Assembly (NCBI GenBank): GCA_903885895.1 | Contig: CAISKC010000401.1 | Span: forward strand, 1 to 10,332 | DNA length: 10,332 nt | Direction: 5' to 3' | DNA from: an uncultured Legionella sp. | GTDB taxonomy: Bacteria > Pseudomonadota > Gammaproteobacteria > Legionellales > Legionellaceae | In this document: piece after piece, positions 1 to 6,550 of the stretch | Layout: each line of letters starts with the position of its first letter | Position numbering within the stretch: position 1 is the stretch's first letter | Program-made: the position numbers and the translations under genes | The notes under the pieces: generated by a model | Seen by the model: the letters and a program-made list of their open reading frames with translations, nothing else | The model's database searches: none | Told to the model about the DNA's origin: nothing

Positions 1-1527
1 CGCGGCGGCCCTACGGTTATCTTAGCTAAAACGGTCAAAGGTTTTGGCATGGGTGCTGCAGGAGAGGGTATGAATATTACCCATCAACAGAAAAAAATGA
101 CGACGGAACATATCAAGGCATTTCGGGATAAATTTAGTATTCCTATTCCAGATGATCAACTTGAAAATATTCCTTTTTATCGACCAGCTGAAGATAGTCC
201 TGAGATGCGCTATCTACAACAACAGCGCTCAGCGTTAGGCGGCTTCTTACCAAGCCGTAACGCAACATGCGAGGCGTTAAAAATTCCAAAATTGGATGCG
301 TTTGCAGCTGTGACACATGGTTTGGGTACGCGTGAATTGTCTACGACGATGGCATTTGTACGCATTTTGTCTGTTTTACTTAAAGATAAAAATATTTCGG
401 AACGAGTGGTGCCTATTGTGCCGGATGAATGCCGTACATTTGGGATGGAAGGTTTGTTTCGCCAGATTGGTATCTACTCTCCAGTGGGTCAATTATATAC
501 CCCTGTTGATTCTGAACAAGTGATGTACTACCGAGAAGCGAGCGATGGGCAAATGTTGGAAGAAGGTATCAACGAAGCCGGTGCTTTTTGTTCATGGATG
601 GCTGCTGCCTCATCATATAGTACGAATCAATTGGCGATGATCCCATTTTATATTTATTACTCAATGTTTGGTTTTCAACGCATTGGTGATTTAGCTTGGG
701 CAGCAGGCGATCTCAAAGCCAGAGGATTTTTGTTGGGCGGGACAGCTGGGCGGACAACTTTGGCGGGAGAGGGGTTACAACATCAAGATGGTCATAGCTT
801 TTTGATGGCAGCTACCATCCCTAATTGTGTGGCTTATGATCCTTGTTTTGCTTATGAATTAGCCGTTATTATTCAGAATGGTTTATACAGAATGTATGAA
901 CAACAAGAGGACATTTATTACCATATTGCGGTGATGAATGAAAATTATACGCATCCAGATTTACCTGTTGGAGCGGAAGAAGGTATTATCAAAGGAATGT
1001 ACTTATTGCAGCAAGCGTCTAAAAAACACAAACTGCATGTGCAATTGCTTGGAGGCGGTACGATTTTACGCGAAGTGATTGCGGCGGCTGAGATGTTAGA
1101 AACTGATTTCTCTGTTTCTGCAGATATTTGGTCTGTAACAAGCTTTAATGAACTACGCCGTGAAGGCTTAGCGGTAGAGCGGCATAATCGTATGCACCCA
1201 GAGAAAAAACCACAGGTACCTTATGTAACGACCTGTTTTTCTGATCGCAAAGGTCCTGTGATTGCTGCGACAGATTATATGCGTTTGTATGCCGATCAAA
1301 TTCGTGGTTTCGTACCAACGCAGTTGACGACGCTCGGTACAGATGGATTTGGACGTAGTGATACACGTAAACAGTTGCGTCATTTTTTTGAAGTGGATGC
1401 AAAATATATCGCAGTAACTGCTTTGTACGCTTTGGCTGAACAAGGTGAGATCGATGCGTCGTTGGTTACCCAAGCCATGAAAAAATATGGGATTGATCCA
1501 GAAAAACTGGATCCTGTGACTGTGTGA
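1..1527 (+). CDS. aceE: Pyruvate dehydrogenase E1 component (homodimeric type), 3' part
   Basis: Thiamine-diphosphate E1 subunit that decarboxylates pyruvate and reductively acetylates the lipoyl group of E2. The frame is open from base 1, so the start lies upstream; 508 codons are present. Compared from memory with E. coli AceE (about 887 residues), roughly 380 N-terminal residues are missing. Key residues are visible and fall at a constant offset of 379 from E. coli numbering: the mobile-loop His (window residue 28, as His407), the Asp-Glu of PDECRTFGMEG (142-143, as D521/E522), the cofactor-activating Glu of EEGINEAGAF (192, as E571), Tyr in FYIYYSMFGF (as Y599) and His in GEGLQHQDGH (as H640). 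The C-terminal domain includes VLGTDGFGRSD-like TLGTDGFGRSDTR, and the protein ends at a normal length. It is the first of three PDH genes in the same direction. Nothing suggests it is inactive. Its promoter is outside the window. Confidence 0.97.
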   Translation, partial: RGGPTVILAKTVKGFGMGAAGEGMNITHQQKKMTTEHIKAFRDKFSIPIPDDQLENIPFYRPAEDSPEMRYLQQQRSALGGFLPSRNATCEALKIPKLDAFAAVTHGLGTRELSTTMAFVRILSVLLKDKNISERVVPIVPDECRTFGMEGLFRQIGIYSPVGQLYTPVDSEQVMYYREASDGQMLEEGINEAGAFCSWMAAASSYSTNQLAMIPFYIYYSMFGFQRIGDLAWAAGDLKARGFLLGGTAGRTTLAGEGLQHQDGHSFLMAATIPNCVAYDPCFAYELAVIIQNGLYRMYEQQEDIYYHIAVMNENYTHPDLPVGAEEGIIKGMYLLQQASKKHKLHVQLLGGGTILREVIAAAEMLETDFSVSADIWSVTSFNELRREGLAVERHNRMHPEKKPQVPYVTTCFSDRKGPVIAATDYMRLYADQIRGFVPTQLTTLGTDGFGRSDTRKQLRHFFEVDAKYIAVTALYALAEQGEIDASLVTQAMKKYGIDPEKLDPVTV

Positions 1528-1541
1528 TGGCAGATGCTTTT

Positions 1542-1586
1542 CCTTTTCTCTCGAGGGGAGAAGGTGCCCGGAGGGCGGATGAGGGG
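1542..1586. repeat. REP-like double-hairpin element between aceE and aceF
   Basis: A stem of 9 pairs with two G-T wobbles joins 1542-1550 (CCTTTTCTC) to 1556-1564 (GGGAGAAGG). A small GCCC-GGA-GGGC hairpin follows at 1566-1576, then GGATGAGGGG. A GGGAGAAGGTGCCCGGAGGGCGGATGAGGG-type arrangement is a widespread intergenic palindromic repeat in many proteobacteria, known here from general recall and not from a search. It is G-rich against AT-rich surroundings. Lying inside an operon, it may stabilise or attenuate the transcript, or be only a passive repeat copy. Confidence 0.7.
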
Positions 1587-1639
1587 TGATAAAGCAAAAC
1601 GTCGCACCAGCAGTCAAAATAAAAATATAAGAGGAAACT

Positions 1640-2947
1640 ATGGGAAAAAAAAATATTTCTGTGCCTGATATCGGAGGTGCATATGGTGTAGATGTGATTG
1701 AGATCTTGGTAAAAGCTGGGGATCGCATTGAACTTGAAACACCATTAGTGACCTTAGAAACCGATAAAGCATCCATGGAAATCCCTTCTCCTAAAGCGGG
1801 TATTGTGTCTTCTATTTCGATTAAACTAGGAGATAAAATTTCAGAAGGTGATGTTATTTTAGTGCTGGATGCGGATGAAGCCGATTCTGTTGCAGAAAAA
1901 CCAGAGCAGATAGTGGGTACTCAGCAAGCACCTATTCAGCAAGAAGCGGCCTCTACAGTGCAAGAGAAGACAAGCGCTCCCGAACCAGCCTTAGCATCTA
2001 AACAGCATCATGATACAGTAGCTGCAACTGCTGCTATGCCGAACGATGCAAACGTTCCTGCAGGGCCTGCAGTGAGGCGTTTAGCGCATACATTAGGTGT
2101 GAATTTAACAGCGGTACAAGGCAGTGGCCGTAAAGACAGAATTACTAAAACGGATATCGAAGCTTATGTGAAGCAACGGCTGTCTCAACCAGCAGCGCAA
2201 GCAACTGGCTTTGCATTGCCACGCGCTAAACCCATTGATTTTACGAAGTTTGGAGAAATTGAAACAAAACCTCTCTCTAAAATCAAACGCTTAACTGGCA
2301 TCAATGTGCATCAGGCATGGATCACGATTCCACAAGTAACGCAATTTGACCATGCAGATATTACTGATTTAGAAGCTTTTCGAAAAATGGAGTCGCCGCG
2401 AGCTGAAGCAGAAGGCTATAAATTAACTATTGTGGCATTTGTATCCAAAATTGTTAGTCAAGCTTTACTGAAGTTTCCACAATTTAACAGTTCATTGGAT
2501 GAAACTGGGGAAAATTTGATTTACAAAAAATACTGTCATATCGGTATTGCTGCTGAGACACCGAATGGTTTAGTCGTACCCGTGATCAAAGATGTGAACC
2601 TTAAGTCTATTGCAGAGATTGCACGTGATTTGGGGCATTTGAGCAGCAAAGCACGTGAGAAAGGCTTATCTCCTGCAGAAATGAGTGGTGGATGTTTCAC
2701 TATTTCAAGTTTGGGTGGGATAGGTGGTACGGCATTCACTCCGATTGTGAATGCCCCTGAGGTTGCTATTTTGGGCTTGTCGCGTGCATCGATGCAACCT
2801 GTTTACCAAAATGGACAATTCGCACCGCGGTTGATGTTGCCATTATCCTTGTCCTACGATCATCGCGTGATTGATGGCGCGGAGGCGGCTCGATTCACAC
2901 GTTATTTGAGTGAAAGTTTAAGTGACATCCGACGAATCTTATTATAA
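1640..2947 (+). CDS. aceF: Dihydrolipoamide acetyltransferase, E2 of pyruvate dehydrogenase, single lipoyl domain
   Basis: Core subunit of the PDH complex; it moves the acetyl group from E1 to CoA through a swinging lipoyl arm. Domains in order over 435 residues: one lipoyl domain (about 4-79) with the lipoylated Lys43 in ETDKASMEIPS; an Ala/Pro/Gln-rich flexible linker (about 80-138); a peripheral-subunit-binding domain (about 139-179, containing PAVRRLAHTLGVNL and GRKDRITKTDIEAY); a second linker; and the catalytic acyltransferase domain (about 205-435) ending with SYDHRVIDGAEAARF, where His408 and Asp412 are the expected catalytic residues. E. coli AceF has three lipoyl domains and about 630 residues; the shorter form here is a complete natural variant, not a truncation. 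The ATG is preceded by AGAGGAA at 1630-1636. A run of nine A (1645-1653) follows the start codon. The gap to aceE is 112 bases, and lpdA starts 11 bases downstream. Confidence 0.96.
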   Translation: MGKKNISVPDIGGAYGVDVIEILVKAGDRIELETPLVTLETDKASMEIPSPKAGIVSSISIKLGDKISEGDVILVLDADEADSVAEKPEQIVGTQQAPIQQEAASTVQEKTSAPEPALASKQHHDTVAATAAMPNDANVPAGPAVRRLAHTLGVNLTAVQGSGRKDRITKTDIEAYVKQRLSQPAAQATGFALPRAKPIDFTKFGEIETKPLSKIKRLTGINVHQAWITIPQVTQFDHADITDLEAFRKMESPRAEAEGYKLTIVAFVSKIVSQALLKFPQFNSSLDETGENLIYKKYCHIGIAAETPNGLVVPVIKDVNLKSIAEIARDLGHLSSKAREKGLSPAEMSGGCFTISSLGGIGGTAFTPIVNAPEVAILGLSRASMQPVYQNGQFAPRLMLPLSLSYDHRVIDGAEAARFTRYLSESLSDIRRILL

Positions 2948-2958
2948 TAGGTAGCATT

Positions 2959-4389
2959 ATGACAAATAAAATGAAAACAAAATTAGTGGTAATTGGTGCT
3001 GGCCCTGGCGGTTATACCGCAGCGTTTCGGGCTGCAGATTTGGGTGTAGATGTCATATTGGTGAATGAATATGAAGCCCTGGGTGGCGTGTGCTTGAATG
3101 TTGGCTGTATTCCTTCTAAAGCTTTGTTGCACGTTGCCAAAGTTTTGGATGATGTGCGAGATTTGTCTGCGCAAGGCATTGAGTTCAATAAGCCTGCTTT
3201 GGACAATAATAAAATATTGGCTTGGAAATCGTCTGTCGTAAAAAGATTGACAGGTGGCCTGAACGCATTGGCCAAGCAACGTAAAGTAGGAGTGGTTGTC
3301 GGTAAAGCCGCATTTTCTGGTTCACATCAAGTAACGGTGGATACCGCGGACGGTAAAACATTGATTGATTTTGAATATGCGATCATCGCAGTAGGCAGTT
3401 CCTCGGTGTCTTTACCATTTATTCCAGAAGATAAGCGGATTTTTTCTTCTACTGGCGCATTAGATTTGGCTGATATCAAAGGCAGTCTCATCGTGTTAGG
3501 TGGGGGTATTATTGGTCTGGAAATGGCAACGGTGTATGCAGCGTTAGGTGTTGAGGTGACGGTTGTTGAATTTATGGATCAATTGATACCTGGCGCGGAT
3601 GCAGATTTGGTATCGGTTCTCCAAAAACGCATGAGCAAACATGGCATAGACTTCAAATTAAAAACCAAAGTTACTTCGGTTGAAGCCAAGGCAGATGGTA
3701 TTTATGTTGGCATGGAAGGCGAGCATGCAGCTGACAAACCGTTGTTATTCCAGCAAATGTTGGTGGCTGTGGGGCGTAAGCCGAATGGAGATAAGATTGC
3801 AGCTGAAAAAGCGGGCGTCAAAGTGGATGAACGTGGCTTTATTGCTGTTGATAAGCAGATGCGTACCAATGTGGCGCATATTTTTGCGATTGGGGATGTC
3901 GTGGGTCAACCGATGTTGGCACATAAAGCTATTCCAGAAGGTAAAGTGGCTGCAGAAGTGATTGCCGGTAAGAAACATTATTTTGATCCGAAATGTATTC
4001 CAAGTGTGGCGTATACGGATCCAGAGATGGCATGGACGGGTTTGACTGAAAAAGAAGCCAAAGCACAGAATATTGCCTATGAAAAAGCTGTATTTCCTTG
4101 GGCAGCAAGTGGGCGAGCTTTGAGTATGGGTCGTGAAGAAGGTATGACCAAATTGATCTTTTGCTCTAAAACCAAACGCGTATTGGGTGGGGGTATTGTT
4201 GGGGTTAATGCGGGAGAGCTCATTGCTGAGGTTTCTTTGGCCATTGAAATGTGTTGTGACGTAGAAGACATTGCTTTGACTATTCATCCGCATCCAACGT
4301 TAAGTGAGACGATTGCGCTGTCTGCAGAAATGTTTGAAGGAACCATTACTGATCTGTATATCCCGAAGAAAAAAGACAAAGAAAAATAA
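2959..4389 (+). CDS. lpdA: Dihydrolipoamide dehydrogenase, E3 of pyruvate dehydrogenase
   Basis: FAD enzyme that reoxidises dihydrolipoamide on E2 and reduces NAD+. It has 476 residues, normal for the family. The FAD-binding Rossmann motif VVIGAGPGGYTAA is at about 10-22. The redox disulfide is in GGVCLNVGCIPSK (Cys45 and Cys50). The NAD-binding motif IVLGGGIIGLEMA is near 178-190, the second FAD contact is IFAIGDVV, and the dimer-interface domain carries HPHPTLSE, giving the catalytic His445-Glu450 pair. A lysine-rich tail (IPKKKDKEK) ends the protein. The chosen ATG has only a weak ribosome site (TAGG at 2948-2951); an in-frame ATG at 2971 is an alternative. It is the last gene of the PDH operon. 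By context it serves PDH, and it may also serve other 2-oxoacid dehydrogenases and the glycine cleavage system. Confidence 0.97.
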   Translation: MTNKMKTKLVVIGAGPGGYTAAFRAADLGVDVILVNEYEALGGVCLNVGCIPSKALLHVAKVLDDVRDLSAQGIEFNKPALDNNKILAWKSSVVKRLTGGLNALAKQRKVGVVVGKAAFSGSHQVTVDTADGKTLIDFEYAIIAVGSSSVSLPFIPEDKRIFSSTGALDLADIKGSLIVLGGGIIGLEMATVYAALGVEVTVVEFMDQLIPGADADLVSVLQKRMSKHGIDFKLKTKVTSVEAKADGIYVGMEGEHAADKPLLFQQMLVAVGRKPNGDKIAAEKAGVKVDERGFIAVDKQMRTNVAHIFAIGDVVGQPMLAHKAIPEGKVAAEVIAGKKHYFDPKCIPSVAYTDPEMAWTGLTEKEAKAQNIAYEKAVFPWAASGRALSMGREEGMTKLIFCSKTKRVLGGGIVGVNAGELIAEVSLAIEMCCDVEDIALTIHPHPTLSETIALSAEMFEGTITDLYIPKKKDKEK

Positions 4390-4422
4390 GCTAACTGCTC
4401 TTGTGGACACGTTGTGTTTTGA

Positions 4423-4460
4423 CCACCCCTCAATAGAGATCGATCTTGATGGAGGGGTGG
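4423..4460 (+). terminator. 38-nt inverted repeat after lpdA, possible operon terminator
   Basis: CCACCCCTC (4423-4431) pairs perfectly with GAGGGGTGG (4452-4460). The 20-base interior is itself centred on the palindrome AGATCGATCT (4437-4446). It begins 34 bases after the lpdA stop, where a terminator would be expected. No T-tract follows (the next bases are CTGCACAG), so it is not a textbook intrinsic terminator. It could instead protect the 3' end of the mRNA, or be a dispersed palindrome. Confidence 0.45.
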
Positions 4461-4468
4461 CTGCACAG

Positions 4469-4569
4469 CTTGCGAGCACGTAGTAAAACCGTCGTTGCGA
4501 GGGTTTTGCTATGCTCCTACGCTGTCGCAACGACTGTTTTGTTACGCTCCCCACTCTCCCCGCAACGAC
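4469..4569. repeat. Cluster of imperfect direct and inverted repeats
   Basis: Two imperfect direct copies of about 31-33 bases lie head to tail at 4504-4534 and 4537-4569; both begin TTTTG, share a GCTCC core and end CGCAACGAC. GTCGTTGCGA at 4491-4500 is the exact inverse complement of 4525-4534. A separate stem pairs 4474-4490 (GAGCA, TAG, AAAACC) with 4502-4516, with one G-T wobble and a CG bulge; its loop (4491-4501) contains the same GTCGTTGCGA. The sequence resembles the dispersed 'cgtcgttgcgag...gcgtagc' repeats common in bacterial genomes. No reading frame of note is present. Confidence 0.6.
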
Positions 4570-4613
4570 AGCTTTAAAAATCGTACCGTACAGAGCTAAA
4601 TCATGAAAAATGA

Positions 4614-4642
4614 TTGACGTTTCGCTTGATAATGATGAGAAT
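4614..4642 (+). promoter_or_regulatory. Candidate sigma-70 promoter for the efflux operon
   Basis: TTGACG (4614-4619) matches the -35 consensus at five of six positions. After a 17-base spacer comes GAGAAT (4637-4642), a four of six match to the -10. It sits about 30 bases ahead of the HlyD-type gene, in the only intergenic space before the efflux genes. GATAATGATGAGAATGAAA at 4628-4646, overlapping the -10, matches the 19-base Fur box at 13 positions by hand count, which is suggestive only. A small stem AATCAT/ATGATT lies just upstream. Confidence 0.4.
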
Positions 4643-4671
4643 GAAATGAGGGATCATCCAAAGATGGCATT

Positions 4672-5685
4672 ATGCTTCCAATTATCAAGCTGTCGAAATC
4701 CGAAATTAATTTGCCCGTCATTGTTTTGGTGATAGGTTTGTTGATCGGAGTTTACCATTGGTTTTCTTATTTTATTCCTTTTACCAACAATGCATTTGTG
4801 GCAACTAATATCATGCCAGTGGCTGCGGACGTATCTGGATTTGTGACGAAAGTTTACGTGCGAAATGGCGAAGCTGTTAAAAAGGGTGCGCCGCTGATAG
4901 AGGTTTACCCCAGACCTTATCAACTTGCTTATGACTTTGCCAAAGCGAAATATGAAGAAGCACAAGAAAGAATTATCGTGATTGAGCGAGAAACTAGTAA
5001 AACGCGTGACTTACTGGATGCTGCAAACTATGATTTTGAGAAAGCTAAATTGCGGTATCAATTTAAAGATAATCGTTCTGTACGCCAAGCGGTACCATTA
5101 TTAGAAATTCGAGAGTTACGCTATAGTTTGCAATCTGCTGAAAAAAAGCGAGATGCTTTGCAAAAACAAATTGCGATTGAAGATCAACAAATCGTACAGC
5201 AAAAAAAGAAAGTACAAGCGTTAGAAGCAGCAAAGGACGATGCTGCTGTCAATTTAAATTTGACGATTGTCCGAGCGCCAGCAGATGGGTATGCGGATAA
5301 TATGTTTCTATCAAATGGTACACCAGTCAAAATCCATGAACCGTTATTTTCATTTGTCGACACGACGCGCTGGTGGATTCAAGCGAATTTTGACGAAACC
5401 GATCTACGCCGAATCCGACCAGGAGATGAGGCCATTATCTTTCTGAGGATGTATTATTTCCATAAAATATTTCATGGAAGAATTGTTAATAATATATGGC
5501 CTGCTAATCGACAAATGACGTCCTATCGCTCTCAGCAACAGATTGTGCACAATGAAAATGAATGGTTATTGATTCCACAGAGATTACCGTTACAAATTCA
5601 AATCATGGATCCTGATCCTAGATTTCCTTTGCATCCAGGGGCAAGTGCTTATGTTTATCTCAAAGCTCATACGCACCGTAGATAA
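4672..5685 (+). CDS. HlyD-family membrane-fusion (periplasmic adaptor) protein of an AaeA/EmrA-type efflux pump
   Basis: Periplasmic adaptor that would link the FUSC inner-membrane transporter to the outer-membrane channel encoded downstream. In 337 residues: a short cytoplasmic N-terminus, one membrane anchor (about 14-35), the first half of a lipoyl-like domain (about 45-80, VAADVSGFVTKVYVRNGEAVKKG), a long alpha-helical hairpin rich in Lys, Glu and Gln (about 82-192), the second lipoyl half (TIVRAPADGYADNMFLSNGTPV, about 198-219) and a beta-barrel part (WWIQANFDETDLRRIRPGDEA). This order is standard for HlyD/AaeA proteins. The start is the first in-frame ATG after a stop at 4642, but the best ribosome site, GAGGGA (4648-4653), is 18 bases away and better placed for an out-of-frame ATG at 4664. 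The 3' end overlaps the next gene by 35 bases. The substrate cannot be told from sequence; AaeA relatives export aromatic acids. Confidence 0.9.
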   Translation: MLPIIKLSKSEINLPVIVLVIGLLIGVYHWFSYFIPFTNNAFVATNIMPVAADVSGFVTKVYVRNGEAVKKGAPLIEVYPRPYQLAYDFAKAKYEEAQERIIVIERETSKTRDLLDAANYDFEKAKLRYQFKDNRSVRQAVPLLEIRELRYSLQSAEKKRDALQKQIAIEDQQIVQQKKKVQALEAAKDDAAVNLNLTIVRAPADGYADNMFLSNGTPVKIHEPLFSFVDTTRWWIQANFDETDLRRIRPGDEAIIFLRMYYFHKIFHGRIVNNIWPANRQMTSYRSQQQIVHNENEWLLIPQRLPLQIQIMDPDPRFPLHPGASAYVYLKAHTHRR

Positions 5686-6550
5686 TTATGATCCGCTTGG
5701 GATCTTTCGTGTGCACGGTATTAAAGTTGTGTATGTGACGCTCGTATTATTTGCTTTCAATGGGTTACTGAATATTCAAGATGCCTACTTTTATTTTTTA
5801 TATATTCCTCTTACTGCGATGACCGCTGAAGTGCAGGGCACCACTTTACCCCAAAAGTATGTTTTTTTTACTGGTGTGACGCTAGGGACTGTCTTGATAG
5901 TGCTACTGTTTAATTTACTTTTTCCAGATCCGTTGTTTTTTTTATTCAGTGCATTTTTGATCACTTTTTTGTTATATCGCTATGTATTGCGAGATAATAG
6001 TAAATTATTTTGGGTACCTATTATTTTAAGTCTCGTTTCCTATTCGTTGAATTATCGTTTGCTGAATGAGACACCTCTAGAGATTGTAAATCATGCCATC
6101 ACAACCTTAATCAGTATGCTGATAGTTTTAGGTGCATTGGTCTTATTTCCGTTATCGTTTTATTACCGTATTTGGTTGCGAGCTTTTCATCAAGTGGTCG
6201 ATTTATGTTTGAAAAACTTTATGATTTTACAAAAAGGAGAATGTACCGTCACCGATGTTCCTGCGTATATTATTCATATGCGTATGTATGCGTATATGTT
6301 ACCTCGTAGCTATCCAACTTACTCTATTTTAAATATGACATTTCATATTCATAAATTATATCTTGCTAGTTGTGTCTATTGGGCACCCAAACCACTTTTT
6401 ACCAATAAAGAACTGAAAGAGATAGTGAACTGTTTACAGAAGCTTTTACAAGCCATAGAGCAAGAAAAGCCATACCAAATTGAAGGTGGTACTAGACATT
6501 CGTTACAAAAAATCATTCACTCATGGAATTATTGTGTCGCAAACATTTGA
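5651..6550 (+). CDS. FUSC-family (AaeB-like) efflux transporter, N-terminal half
   Basis: Inner-membrane protein of 299 residues. About six hydrophobic segments (near residues 23-41, 46-60, 70-91, 94-111, 118-135 and 148-172) are followed by a soluble cytoplasmic region of about 125 residues. This matches the first half of FUSC/AaeB transporters, which usually have about 600-700 residues built from two such halves. ATG 5651 is preferred over GTG 5645 because AGGGG (5637-5641) lies 9 bases before it. The gene starts inside the adaptor gene, so translation is probably coupled. The frame ends in TGA at 6548-6550, where a full-length relative would continue into the second half. That second half lies in another frame, overlapping this one. 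Two runs of eight T (5862-5869, 5936-5943) encode Phe-rich stretches. It is either one half of a two-gene transporter or the front of a frameshifted gene. Confidence 0.8.
   Translation: MFISKLIRTVDNYDPLGIFRVHGIKVVYVTLVLFAFNGLLNIQDAYFYFLYIPLTAMTAEVQGTTLPQKYVFFTGVTLGTVLIVLLFNLLFPDPLFFLFSAFLITFLLYRYVLRDNSKLFWVPIILSLVSYSLNYRLLNETPLEIVNHAITTLISMLIVLGALVLFPLSFYYRIWLRAFHQVVDLCLKNFMILQKGECTVTDVPAYIIHMRMYAYMLPRSYPTYSILNMTFHIHKLYLASCVYWAPKPLFTNKELKEIVNCLQKLLQAIEQEKPYQIEGGTRHSLQKIIHSWNYCVANI

Noticed and set aside
1527..1589. A 20-codon frame whose ATG overlaps the aceE stop (TGATG).
   Set aside because: It is almost wholly the REP-like palindrome read as protein; Arg/Gly-rich peptides of this sort are common artefacts of such repeats.
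1168..1776. A 202-codon minus-strand frame across the aceE end, gap and aceF start.
   Set aside because: It lies antisense to two strongly conserved genes, has no ribosome site and no recognisable domain.
3745..4293. A 182-codon minus-strand frame inside lpdA.
   Set aside because: It is antisense to conserved catalytic regions of lpdA, and its composition (His/Phe/Asn-rich) is typical of a shadow frame.
4390..4671. Looked for a tRNA, small RNA gene or CRISPR repeats in the largest intergenic gap.
   Set aside because: No cloverleaf with TTCRA arm, and the repeats are irregular in length and sequence without unique spacers, so neither a tRNA nor a CRISPR array is supported.
5862..5943. Two runs of eight T in the first FUSC half as possible phase-variation tracts.
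   Set aside because: They encode Phe-rich membrane segments in an AT-rich gene and both keep the frame; there is no positive sign of switching in a single sequence.
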